DNA of 64,000 nt from the NCBI GenBank assembly GCA_014193315.1, contig BJHS01000001.1, positions 1-64,000 on the forward strand, written 5' to 3'. Below the pieces are notes generated by a model. It saw only the letters and a list, made by a program, of their open reading frames with translations. It made no database searches and was not told where the DNA came from. Positions 35,318 to 42,983 of this stretch are shown piece after piece; positions within the stretch are counted from its first letter, which is position 1; every line of letters begins with the position of its first letter. Source of the stretch: Verrucomicrobiota bacterium. GTDB lineage: Bacteria > Verrucomicrobiota > Verrucomicrobiia > Opitutales > UBA953. The position numbers and the translations under genes are program-made.

Positions 35318-36070
35318 TTAGGTGCGGAGCTGCTCGTAGGCCTCGCCCGGGGTGACGAGGAAGCCCTCGCCGATCTTGAGCGTGCCGAGCCTACCCACGA
35401 GCCGGCTGGTGGGCGTGGCGAGGGGCTGACCGTATTGGTTGATCGGCGTGGGCTTACCCGAGGGGTTCGTCTCCGCCGCGCCGGTCGTGGCCAGGAGGTT
35501 TTCCGCCATCACCCGCAGGCAGCGCTTATAGAAATGGTAGAAGGCGACGTGGCTGGTGAAGAGGGCCGGGAGGCCCGGCTCCAGTGAGCTCGGCGACTGG
35601 CTGGTCACGATCAAGGTGCAGCCGAGCGAACGGGCCTGGCGCAACAAGGGCCCGAACGAGCGGAGGGCGGGCGTGAGCGGGGCGACGTCGATGACGAGGA
35701 AGCGCCGCGTGCCGGCGGGCGTCGGCGTCGCCGCGAGCGACGCGGGTAGGTCCGCAAAGAGCTGTTCGGCTTGCGCCTCCCGTTCGGGGTGCGTCCCGGT
35801 CAGCGTGACCAGCGTGGGCTTGGCCAGCAGTTCGACGATGGTAGTCGAACCCGCGGGCCCGAACGTCACGCTGCGGAGGCCGAGGGTGGGCCCGTGGCCC
35901 GTGGCCGGGTCTTGGATGACGAGCACCGGGTCGCCGGTGCGCACCAAGGCCGGGAGGAGGGTGCCGTTGAGGAGTCGCGATTTCCCCGTGCCGGGCGCGC
36001 CGGAAATCAACAGGTGGCCGCCCGCGAGCGCCAAGGCGGTGTGACGGGGGGTCCAGGGCGCGGAAGGCAT
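35318..36070 (-). CDS. Stand-alone P-loop ATPase, VirD4/HerA-like
   Basis: 250 aa. Walker A is SGAPGTGKSRLL (about 23-34) and a Walker B-like strand RRFLVIDVAP appears near 140, without the usual Glu after the Asp. A sensor-like IVTSQSPSSLEPGLP follows (about 175), of the type seen in conjugation and FtsK/HerA-family ATPases, where TQ/SQ ends strand 4. There is no membrane segment. No secretion or mobility gene lies nearby. It begins 56 nt after the acyltransferase gene on the same strand, so it may be the last gene of that transcript. Function unknown. Confidence 0.75.
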   Translation of the reverse strand: MPSAPWTPRHTALALAGGHLLISGAPGTGKSRLLNGTLLPALVRTGDPVLVIQDPATGHGPTLGLRSVTFGPAGSTTIVELLAKPTLVTLTGTHPEREAQAEQLFADLPASLAATPTPAGTRRFLVIDVAPLTPALRSFGPLLRQARSLGCTLIVTSQSPSSLEPGLPALFTSHVAFYHFYKRCLRVMAENLLATTGAAETNPSGKPTPINQYGQPLATPTSRLVGRLGTLKIGEGFLVTPGEAYEQLRT

Positions 36071-36126
36071 GACCGGGGCTTAAGCCGCCCGGTCCGGCTT
36101 GGCTACGTAAATGACCGCGGCGGGCG

Positions 36127-37893
36127 TCAGGCGTGAAAATCGTGGTACTCCAGGAAACTGCGGGCGCCTTCCTCGCTCAAGTAGGCCGCCAGGAGCTTCG
36201 GGTCCACCTTGGTGAGATCGACCACGATGAGCCCGTCCAGGCAACCGCCAAAGGAGTCGTCGACGTTGAAGGTGATGAGCCGGCCGTTGAGCTTGAGGTA
36301 GTGCTTGAGCAGCACGGGCACCTGTTTCGCGTCGGGCTCCAAGTCGCTGACGAGGCCCGAGACATGCTCCAGGTCGAACGCGCATCGCTGCAGGACGTCG
36401 AGGTCGGCCTGATGCAGGCTCATCGCCCGCGGGGGCTTCTTCGCGCGCACGAACGGCACCAGGTCGTCGGCCAGCCGGTTGTGGCGGAGGTAGGAAAGGA
36501 TCAGTTCCTTGGACGCCTGCCCGTACTCCGGGTTGATGCTGACCGGGCCGAAGAGCAGGTGGTATTGCGGGAAGCGGAGCACGTAGCGACCGATGCCGCG
36601 CCAGAGCAGCGGCAGGCTCGTCGGGCGGCGCTGGTATTCCGGGCGGATGAAGGAGCGGCCCATCTCGAGCGCCGGATCCATCCGCTTGAAGAAGTCGCCC
36701 TTGAACTCGAACAACGTCGAGGTGTAGAGCCCGTGCTTGCCGCGGAGCGGGAGGATGCGGTCCGTCGGGCCCAGTCGGTAGCCCCCCACGATGCGATTTT
36801 CCTTTTCGTCCCAGAGCACGAGCTGGTCGTACCAAGCGTCGAAGGCGTCGAGGTCGCAGGCCAACCCGGTGCCCTCCGAAACGGAGCGGAAGGTTAGCTC
36901 GCGGAGCCGGCCCACCTCACGGAGCGTGTGCGGTAGGTCGGCGCCGAGGAAGCGGTAGATGCGGAAATCCCCGGAGGTGAGCAGGAGGTCTTCGGCGGGC
37001 AGGCTTTGCAGTTCGGCGCGCACGAGGGCGGGATTTATCGGCGCGATCAACTCGGCCTGTTTTGGTGCATCGGGCGCCGCCGCACGCGGCGCGCGTTCCC
37101 GGCGAGGTAGGAGTTCGCAGCGCAGGCGGACGAACTCGGCCGCTTCGGCATCGTCGGGGTGCTGGGCGAGCTGGGCGGGCGTCACGGGGCTGGCCGCGCG
37201 TAGGCGGATCACCTGGCCGCGCTGGCGCTGGAATTCGCGGAGGAGCAGGAGGGTGCGTAATCGCGGGTGGGCCAAGCCGGCCACCTGGAAGAGGCCGGAG
37301 TTCCGGCCAGCGATGTGCATGGGCAGCACGGTCGCCTGGGCCCGCCGCGCGAGCCGCACGAAACTATCCGCCCAGCGCGGGTCCTCGACCCGACGGCGCC
37401 ACGGCCGCAGGCTGGAGACTTCGCCCGCGGGGAACATCAGGATCGCGCCGCCGTGCTTCAGGTGGTCCAGGATGCGGCGCGTCCCGGCGAGGTTCGATTG
37501 TCCGTCGGGATCCACCTCGATGAGCCAGGGTCGGATGCCGGGAATCTGCGCCAACCACTCGTTGCCCACCACCAAGGTGTCGGGCCGCGCACGGAGCAGG
37601 AATTCCATGGCTACAAACCCGTCGGCGCGCCCGTGCGGGTGATTCGCCACGGCGAGCAAAGGTCCGGCGCGGGGGATGCGCGCCAAGCATTCATCTGCCC
37701 AACCGGGCTTGACGTCCGCCTGCTCCAGCGCTGACGCGAAAAAATCGGGGCGCCCCGCCTGGTGGATGCGTGCAAGGAAGTCGTCGAAGTGCGAGACCTT
37801 CAGGAAACCGTCGAGCGAACGCGTGGCCCAACCCAACGGACCGAGGCGTCGCTTCATTTCATCGAGGTTGGAGGGCGGCGTTTTCGTGGGCAT
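36127..37893 (-). CDS. Fused lysophospholipid (PlsC-like) and GNAT N-acyltransferase, ornithine-lipid-type
   Basis: 588 aa from ATG at 37893; a TTG 9 nt upstream is less likely. The N-terminal half is a PlsC-like acyltransferase with H-x5-D in NHPHGRADG (His85-Asp91) and a FPAGEVS block near 157. The C-terminal half (about 300-588) is an OlsB/hemolysin-type N-acyltransferase (SGDFRIYRFLGADLP; then TSTLFEFKGDF and LEMGRSFIRPEYQRR). The two activities together match OlsF-like enzymes, which make ornithine or other aminolipids. Such lipids replace phospholipids under phosphate limitation in some bacteria. It follows the glycolipid-type glycosyltransferase by 60 nt. Substrate is inferred. Confidence 0.9.
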   Translation of the reverse strand: MPTKTPPSNLDEMKRRLGPLGWATRSLDGFLKVSHFDDFLARIHQAGRPDFFASALEQADVKPGWADECLARIPRAGPLLAVANHPHGRADGFVAMEFLLRARPDTLVVGNEWLAQIPGIRPWLIEVDPDGQSNLAGTRRILDHLKHGGAILMFPAGEVSSLRPWRRRVEDPRWADSFVRLARRAQATVLPMHIAGRNSGLFQVAGLAHPRLRTLLLLREFQRQRGQVIRLRAASPVTPAQLAQHPDDAEAAEFVRLRCELLPRRERAPRAAAPDAPKQAELIAPINPALVRAELQSLPAEDLLLTSGDFRIYRFLGADLPHTLREVGRLRELTFRSVSEGTGLACDLDAFDAWYDQLVLWDEKENRIVGGYRLGPTDRILPLRGKHGLYTSTLFEFKGDFFKRMDPALEMGRSFIRPEYQRRPTSLPLLWRGIGRYVLRFPQYHLLFGPVSINPEYGQASKELILSYLRHNRLADDLVPFVRAKKPPRAMSLHQADLDVLQRCAFDLEHVSGLVSDLEPDAKQVPVLLKHYLKLNGRLITFNVDDSFGGCLDGLIVVDLTKVDPKLLAAYLSEEGARSFLEYHDFHA

Positions 37894-37953
37894 GCCCCGC
37901 AATCATGCCTGCACGGCGTGCGGGGTCCGCGGCGATGGCGTGACGTTCCGGTG

Positions 37954-39045
37954 TCAACGCAGGGCGAGCTCGCGCAGGGCGAGGTCGGCGACGCGGTCGG
38001 CCCCGCCGGCGTCGCCGAGGTTCGCGACGGCCTGCTTCCAGCCGCGCCAGACCTTGGCGTCGTCGGCGAAAGCCGCGGCCACGGCCGCCTTGGCCGCGGC
38101 CGGCGTGAGCCCGTAGGCGCCGGCGCCATGCTCGACGATGAGGCGAGCGTTGCCGGCTTCCTGCCCGGGGATCACCTGCGTCACGATCATCGGCGTGCCG
38201 GCCGCGACGCACTCGTGCGTGGTCGCGCCGCCCGCCTTGCTGATGACGAGGTGGGAGGATAGCATGAGCTCCGGGATGCGGGTCGTCCAGCCAAGCACCT
38301 CGGCCTTGCCCGCCGTCGCGGCGACCACCGCTTCGCGGAAGTCGGCGTCTTTGCCAACCGTGATCGTGAGCGCGATGTCGAGCGAGGCGAGGCTGGCGGC
38401 GAGATCCACGGCGTCGCGTTTCCCCGGATTGAGCATCAGCAGCACCCGGGGTTTCTCGCCGGCGCGGGCGGAGGAGCGCGGGGCCAGTTGAGGGGAGACC
38501 GGGAAGCCGAAGGGCAGTACTTTGGCGGCCGGCACGCCCTGGCGGATCATCACGTCTGCCGTCGCCTGGTTCGGCGTGATGTACCAGTCGGAGTGCGCGC
38601 GGTGCCAGGCTCGGTTCACGGAGACCGAGTCGGTGACGACCGTGATGAGGCGGGGCCGGGCGGGGTCATCGCGCCGCCAGCGTCGGGCCATCATGTAGTT
38701 GTAGAGCGGGTAGGCCGAGATCACCATGGGCGGGCGAGTCGCATCAAGTAGCTGGTTGAGGGCCCGTTCGACGGGTCGCACGAAGGGCAGGGAGGCCCCG
38801 ACGAGCGGCAGGCGATCCAGCCCGGCGTAAAGCCAGCCCCAGAGCCGCGGGTGGCGGTTCGCGACACCGATGTACGCATCGCGCTGGCGGCGGGACTTCT
38901 CGGGCCCGTAGGCCGCGAAGAAGAGGTCGTGCATCTGGCCGGCGAGTTGACCGGCGGAGACCCGCCCCAGCGCCTCCACCACCGCGCGGGCGGCCGCGTT
39001 GTGACCCTCCCCGAAGCCGGCCGACAACACCGGGACCTCGGTCAT
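37954..39045 (-). CDS. MGDG-synthase-type glycosyltransferase (diacylglycerol/lipid glycosylation)
   Basis: 363 aa. The N-terminal MGDG_synth domain begins VLSAGFGEGHNAAARAVVEAL and ends near 180, and a GT28-type C-terminal domain follows (SHLVISKAGGATTHECVAAG, the UDP-sugar binding GGAT). The family makes mono- or diglycosyldiacylglycerol, or related glycolipids, at the inner membrane. The start overlaps the LpxH-like gene stop as ATGA. The partner genes suggest a membrane-lipid remodelling unit. The sugar and acceptor cannot be told. Confidence 0.92.
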   Translation of the reverse strand: MTEVPVLSAGFGEGHNAAARAVVEALGRVSAGQLAGQMHDLFFAAYGPEKSRRQRDAYIGVANRHPRLWGWLYAGLDRLPLVGASLPFVRPVERALNQLLDATRPPMVISAYPLYNYMMARRWRRDDPARPRLITVVTDSVSVNRAWHRAHSDWYITPNQATADVMIRQGVPAAKVLPFGFPVSPQLAPRSSARAGEKPRVLLMLNPGKRDAVDLAASLASLDIALTITVGKDADFREAVVAATAGKAEVLGWTTRIPELMLSSHLVISKAGGATTHECVAAGTPMIVTQVIPGQEAGNARLIVEHGAGAYGLTPAAAKAAVAAAFADDAKVWRGWKQAVANLGDAGGADRVADLALRELALR

Positions 39046-39905
39046 CGGGCCGGGACGAGTTCGCGGGTTTGCGCGGCGGCTTCGTGCAGGGCGCGTTGGG
39101 CGGCGATGCGGTCGCGGAGTTCGGCGCGCTCGACCACCCGGAGGGTGCCATCGGTTTCCTCCACGATCGCCGTGAGCGACTCGACCCAGTCGCCGGAGTT
39201 GAGGTAGCGGATGGTCCCGATCTGGCGATCTTCGGCCTTATGGATGTGGCCGCACATGACGCCATCGCAGCCTCGGCGCGCGGCCAAGGCCTGCAGGTGC
39301 TTCTCGAAGCTGGAGATGAAACTGACGGCCGACTTGACCTTGCCCTTGATCGCCTGCGACAGGGAGAAGTACTCCTTGCCGCGCCAGGCGCGCCACTTGT
39401 TGTAGAGCCGGTTGATATCGAGGAGAATCTGGTAGCTGATGTCGCCCAGCACCGCGAGCCAGCGCATCTTCGCCGTCACTGTGTCGAAGGCGTCCCCATG
39501 GATGCAAAGGAAGCGTCGCCCGTGCAGGTCGACGTGGATATGCTCCTCCGCGAGCTCGATGCGGTCGAGGGTGATCGGGATCAGGTGGCGGATGAAGTCG
39601 TCATGGTTGCCGCGTAGGTAGACGACCTTGGTGCCATCCTTCTCCGCCATCTTCATGATGCGGCGGAGGACGGCGGTGTGGGCGGGGGTCCAGTGGTTCT
39701 TGCGGCGGAGCGACCAGAGGTCGATGATGTCGCCGTTCAGGATCAGCTTGTCGCAGCGAATCCCGCGCAGGACGTCGAGGAGTTCGCGCGCCTGGGCATC
39801 CTTGGTCCCGAGGTGGAGGTCGGAGAGGACGAGGGTGCGGAAGTGGATCTTGGCCGGGGGCAGCGGTTCCTGCGGGGGGCCGATGAACCTCTCTTGGTCT
39901 TCCAT
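39042..39905 (-). CDS. LpxH-like metallophosphoesterase (UDP-2,3-diacylglucosamine diphosphatase-type)
   Basis: 287 aa. The two-metal calcineurin-like motifs are all visible: SDLHLG (Asp29, His31), LNGDIID, RGNHDD, a CIHGD strand and CGHIHKAE. It resembles the UDP-2,3-diacylglucosamine diphosphatase-like proteins found beside lipid genes, longer than E. coli LpxH (about 240). The inserted helix region (SYQILLDINRLYNKWRAW) is typical of the longer relatives. It heads the lipid group and is coupled to the glycosyltransferase. It may hydrolyse a sugar-nucleotide lipid or other phosphoester; the substrate is unproven. Confidence 0.85.
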   Translation of the reverse strand: MEDQERFIGPPQEPLPPAKIHFRTLVLSDLHLGTKDAQARELLDVLRGIRCDKLILNGDIIDLWSLRRKNHWTPAHTAVLRRIMKMAEKDGTKVVYLRGNHDDFIRHLIPITLDRIELAEEHIHVDLHGRRFLCIHGDAFDTVTAKMRWLAVLGDISYQILLDINRLYNKWRAWRGKEYFSLSQAIKGKVKSAVSFISSFEKHLQALAARRGCDGVMCGHIHKAEDRQIGTIRYLNSGDWVESLTAIVEETDGTLRVVERAELRDRIAAQRALHEAAAQTRELVPAR

Positions 39906-39983
39906 GTTGCCTCATCGTAAGCGACGCCTGTGTCGATTCCGCGTCGGTTTCGACACAATGTCGGCAAACGCCGGCGGGCCAGC

Positions 39984-40967
39984 TTAGCGGTCCGGGTCGA
40001 GCCGGGCGCGGGCCGCGGCGTCCGCCTCCGGCATCTGGGCCAGCCATTGCGCGGCCTGGTCCTGGGCTCCCAGCTTCTCGGCCACGGTCAAGCTCGTCTC
40101 GAGGGTATCGCGCCGCCGCCGCGGCTCTGCCTTGTCCTCGGCCAGTTGCAGTTCCACCAGCGTCCAAGCGTAGGCCAGTTTGCGATCGCCTTCGACCTTG
40201 GCGCCCTGCTCGTAGCGTTCGGCGAGGGTGCGGGCCGCCCGCTCATCCCGTCGCAAGGCCGCGTGCTTGAAGTATTCGGTCGCCAGGCGGTGGTTCCGCG
40301 GCCGACCGAGGTCGCCTTGGTCATGGATCCCCGCGAGCAGCTTGAGCGCGCCCGCGTTGCCGCGTTCGGCCGCGACCCCGAGGTTGCTCAGGGCCGCTTG
40401 GATCTCCGCTTCAAGTTCCGCGAGTTCGCGCGACCGCGTGGTTGCGCTGCGACCAGCTTCGGTCGGCGTGAGCCAAAGCTCCGTGAAGAGTTTCTCCGCC
40501 CGCTTGAGGTGGCATTCGCCCAGCACGCGGTAGCCAAGGACCTGCCCTTTGGCCTTGGCTTGCGAAGCCAGTTCCATGGCCTTCTCCAGATTCTTTTTGG
40601 TGCCCCAGGCATTCAGGTGGTAGAGCGCCAGCACCGCCTCGGCCCGAGGTCGGTTGGAGAGGCCCGCCGCTTTCTCCATGTAGGTGAAGGCCAGTTCGCG
40701 GTTGGTGGCGATCCGCAGGTCCCGGGGGCAGTAGACCGTATGTCTCAGGGCGAAGTAATAGGCGGCCAAGGTGTTGCCTTGGTCGGCTTTTTGGTGGAGC
40801 TCCTCCGCCGGGTCGTCCGCCTCCACCCGGCTCAGGAACCGGTCGTAGACCTCGTTGGGCACCTGCACCATCGGTACCCGGAGGGCGGTCGAGGTGTTGA
40901 AGGTCGCGAGGAAAAGGATGGCACCGGTCGCAAGGTACGGGCGGGACTTGACGTAGAGGCGGAGCAT
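39984..40967 (-). CDS. Sel1-repeat protein with N-terminal membrane anchor
   Basis: 327 aa from ATG at 40967, which has AAGGA 8 nt upstream; a TTG 18 nt earlier is less likely. A hydrophobic anchor (about 10-29, YLATGAILFLATFNTSTAL) is followed by Sel1-like repeats (DQGNTLAAYYFALRH; AEAVLALYHLNAWGT; NAGALKLLAGIHDQGDLG). It lacks a TIR domain, unlike the two Sel1 proteins at 5472-11023, and shares only the repeat type. It ends 78 nt before the LpxH-like gene and could be part of that transcript. Function unknown; Sel1 proteins are usually protein-protein interaction scaffolds. Confidence 0.82.
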   Translation of the reverse strand: MLRLYVKSRPYLATGAILFLATFNTSTALRVPMVQVPNEVYDRFLSRVEADDPAEELHQKADQGNTLAAYYFALRHTVYCPRDLRIATNRELAFTYMEKAAGLSNRPRAEAVLALYHLNAWGTKKNLEKAMELASQAKAKGQVLGYRVLGECHLKRAEKLFTELWLTPTEAGRSATTRSRELAELEAEIQAALSNLGVAAERGNAGALKLLAGIHDQGDLGRPRNHRLATEYFKHAALRRDERAARTLAERYEQGAKVEGDRKLAYAWTLVELQLAEDKAEPRRRRDTLETSLTVAEKLGAQDQAAQWLAQMPEADAAARARLDPDR

Positions 40968-41028
40968 CGGGGCTTCCTTATCCAAGACGCCTATTAATAG
41001 AAGGCAAGGCCGCGGGGCCGGGCCGCGG

Positions 41029-42117
41029 TCAGAAATCGAAGACGTGCTCGACCGTCACCTGGTCCGTCTGCATCCGGCGCAGGGTGGTGTGCAACGCGGA
41101 GACCGGGGTGGCGATGGCCCACCGGCTCCGGCCGGGCTCGGTCGGGATCGGCTGGCTGAAGAGCGCGGTCATCTCGCCCGTCGGCACCCATTGGGCGGGC
41201 CCGACGGCGCTGATGAGGATGGCGGCCCGGTTGCCCGCGATCTCCCGGAAGCCGACGCCTTGGCGCGCCGCCTCGATTGCGAGCGGCGTGAAGGGGCCGT
41301 AGCGGGGCCACTCGGCCAGGACGCTGCCGTCCGGGTAGGTCTTCTGGATCGTGACGCCGTCCAGCTTTCCCGTGGGGGCCCGGTCGAGGATGACGTAGGT
41401 GACCATCAACGGCTTGCCGTAGGCGAAGAGCGCGGCCTGCTTGTTGGCCCACCCATACACGGACTTGGTGAGCATCTCGGAGGTCAGGAAGAACCGGCGC
41501 TCGAGTTTACGGAAGGGGTGGGCACCGAACCACGGCACGTCGGACCAGAGCGTCTTGGTCTGCTTGATGAAGTCGAATTCATACCAAGGGACATAATAGA
41601 TGACATCGATGTACTCCTGGGAGAAGCGGGCGGCAAAGCGGTCTTCCTCGGTCGCGATCGTCCCGGCGCCGACGTCGGTCAGTCGCCCGATGACCTCCTC
41701 GTAGCCCGCCTTGAGGCCGAACTCGAACGTCGAACTGGTGTTGATGACCCGGATCATCGTGTTGTATTCGTCGTTCGGCGGGTAGGCTCCGGCGATCTGG
41801 TCGCCGACGGCGGCGTAACTTTCCCAGGCCTGGAAGATGTGCGTCGTGAGCGGGAACGTGGTCGCGGTCCGGGTCCGCATCGCGGTGGCGTACTCCGCCG
41901 GGCCGAAGACCAGGAACCACTCGGGGTAGGTCAGGTAGGTCTGGTCAGGCGTGCGGACGTGCTCGGCCGGGGTCAGCCCGGTGGCCGCCGGGTGGAGCCA
42001 GGCCGCGGGCACGGGCGCCCGTTCGGCCGGCCGGAAGGTCGTCGCCGGCCGCACGTAGCAGAAGCAGGCGACGGCGAGGAGGGCGGCGCCCCAGGCGCTG
42101 AAATAAAGTCGGCGCAT
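41029..42117 (-). CDS. Conserved-looking membrane-anchored hypothetical protein
   Basis: 362 aa from ATG at 42117. A hydrophobic N-terminus (about 5-21, FSAWGAALLAVACFCYV) anchors or exports it. The body is rich in aromatic motifs (YPEWFLVFGPAEYA; IIYYVPWYEFDFIKQ), an arrangement I do not recognise as a named family. There are no obvious catalytic motifs. It starts 5 nt after the methyltransferase stop, so it is the third gene of a tight unit with the methyltransferase and the DUF805-FAD oxidoreductase. It may be a third component of the same pathway (inference). Confidence 0.8.
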   Translation of the reverse strand: MRRLYFSAWGAALLAVACFCYVRPATTFRPAERAPVPAAWLHPAATGLTPAEHVRTPDQTYLTYPEWFLVFGPAEYATAMRTRTATTFPLTTHIFQAWESYAAVGDQIAGAYPPNDEYNTMIRVINTSSTFEFGLKAGYEEVIGRLTDVGAGTIATEEDRFAARFSQEYIDVIYYVPWYEFDFIKQTKTLWSDVPWFGAHPFRKLERRFFLTSEMLTKSVYGWANKQAALFAYGKPLMVTYVILDRAPTGKLDGVTIQKTYPDGSVLAEWPRYGPFTPLAIEAARQGVGFREIAGNRAAILISAVGPAQWVPTGEMTALFSQPIPTEPGRSRWAIATPVSALHTTLRRMQTDQVTVEHVFDF

Positions 42118-42122
42118 GCGCG

Positions 42123-42983
42123 TCAGTTCTTGATCAAGCGGATCAAGGCGTTGTCCGAGGGGTCGTTCGGCTGGAAGAGGGCCTTGCCCACGGGCGTGAA
42201 GCCGTGGGTCGCCAGGAGGTCCGACCAGGCTTGGATCGGGCGGAAGCCCTTGAAGTCCGCGGCGTCGACCTCCCAGGTCGCGCCGAGACCGAGGTTGAAG
42301 ACCGTGTGGACCAACGAGACAAAGGTCGCCATCTCCGGGGTGCGCACGTCGTGGTCGCGCACGATGAGCGTGCCGCCCTTGCGGAGCGTGCGGTGGATCG
42401 ATGCGAGGAAGCCCGGCAGTTGCGGAAGCGGGCAATGGTGGAAGCCGATGTAGATGGTCGCCAAGTCGAGGCTCGCGTCGGGGATGTCCGTGGCCGCGAT
42501 CGGCTGGTAGTTGTTAAGGGGGAGGAATCGCCCAAGTTTGGTCAGCTGGCCGCGCTCGAGGATGTCGCCCGGGCTGTTGGTCGGGGCGACGTCATTGATC
42601 AGGTAAATCGGGCCTTCAAAGGGGAGATGCTTGCGGAGCTCGCTGACGTAGCGGCCCGTGGAGCCGATCTCGAGGTAGCCCCGGACCGGCCCGCGTTGAC
42701 CGAGCAGTTCCAGCGTCTCCCGGGCCATCTCTTTCTTCTGGGTGCGTAACGCCGGCAACCCATAGGTCAGCACGGAGAGGAACGGCGTGACCTCGGGCAG
42801 GCGGCGCTGGACTTCGCGATAGATGGCCTCGTCGTTGTCGAGCTTGCCGCACACTTCGTGGATGAGGTGGTGGAATTTGTCTTCCGGGTAGAGGTGGAAG
42901 ACCACTTGCAGGAAGCGGTAGAAGGCGTCGCGCGATTCGGTACGGTCGAAGACGGTGTGGAATTCAGAGGCTGGTTTGGTCAT
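42123..42983 (-). CDS. Class I SAM-dependent methyltransferase
   Basis: 286 aa. The SAM-binding motif I appears as GYLEIGSTGRYVSELRKHL (about 100), with IYLINDVAPTN as the acidic strand 2 and the motif IV-like strand LDLATIYIGFHHCP. An RTLRKGGTLIVRDHD strand is typical of ubiquinone/SAM methyltransferases. The N-terminal 90 residues are a helical cap. The start overlaps the FAD oxidoreductase gene by 20 nt. The substrate is unknown; coupling to a FAD oxidase suggests a small-molecule or lipid modification step. Confidence 0.88.
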   Translation of the reverse strand: MTKPASEFHTVFDRTESRDAFYRFLQVVFHLYPEDKFHHLIHEVCGKLDNDEAIYREVQRRLPEVTPFLSVLTYGLPALRTQKKEMARETLELLGQRGPVRGYLEIGSTGRYVSELRKHLPFEGPIYLINDVAPTNSPGDILERGQLTKLGRFLPLNNYQPIAATDIPDASLDLATIYIGFHHCPLPQLPGFLASIHRTLRKGGTLIVRDHDVRTPEMATFVSLVHTVFNLGLGATWEVDAADFKGFRPIQAWSDLLATHGFTPVGKALFQPNDPSDNALIRLIKN

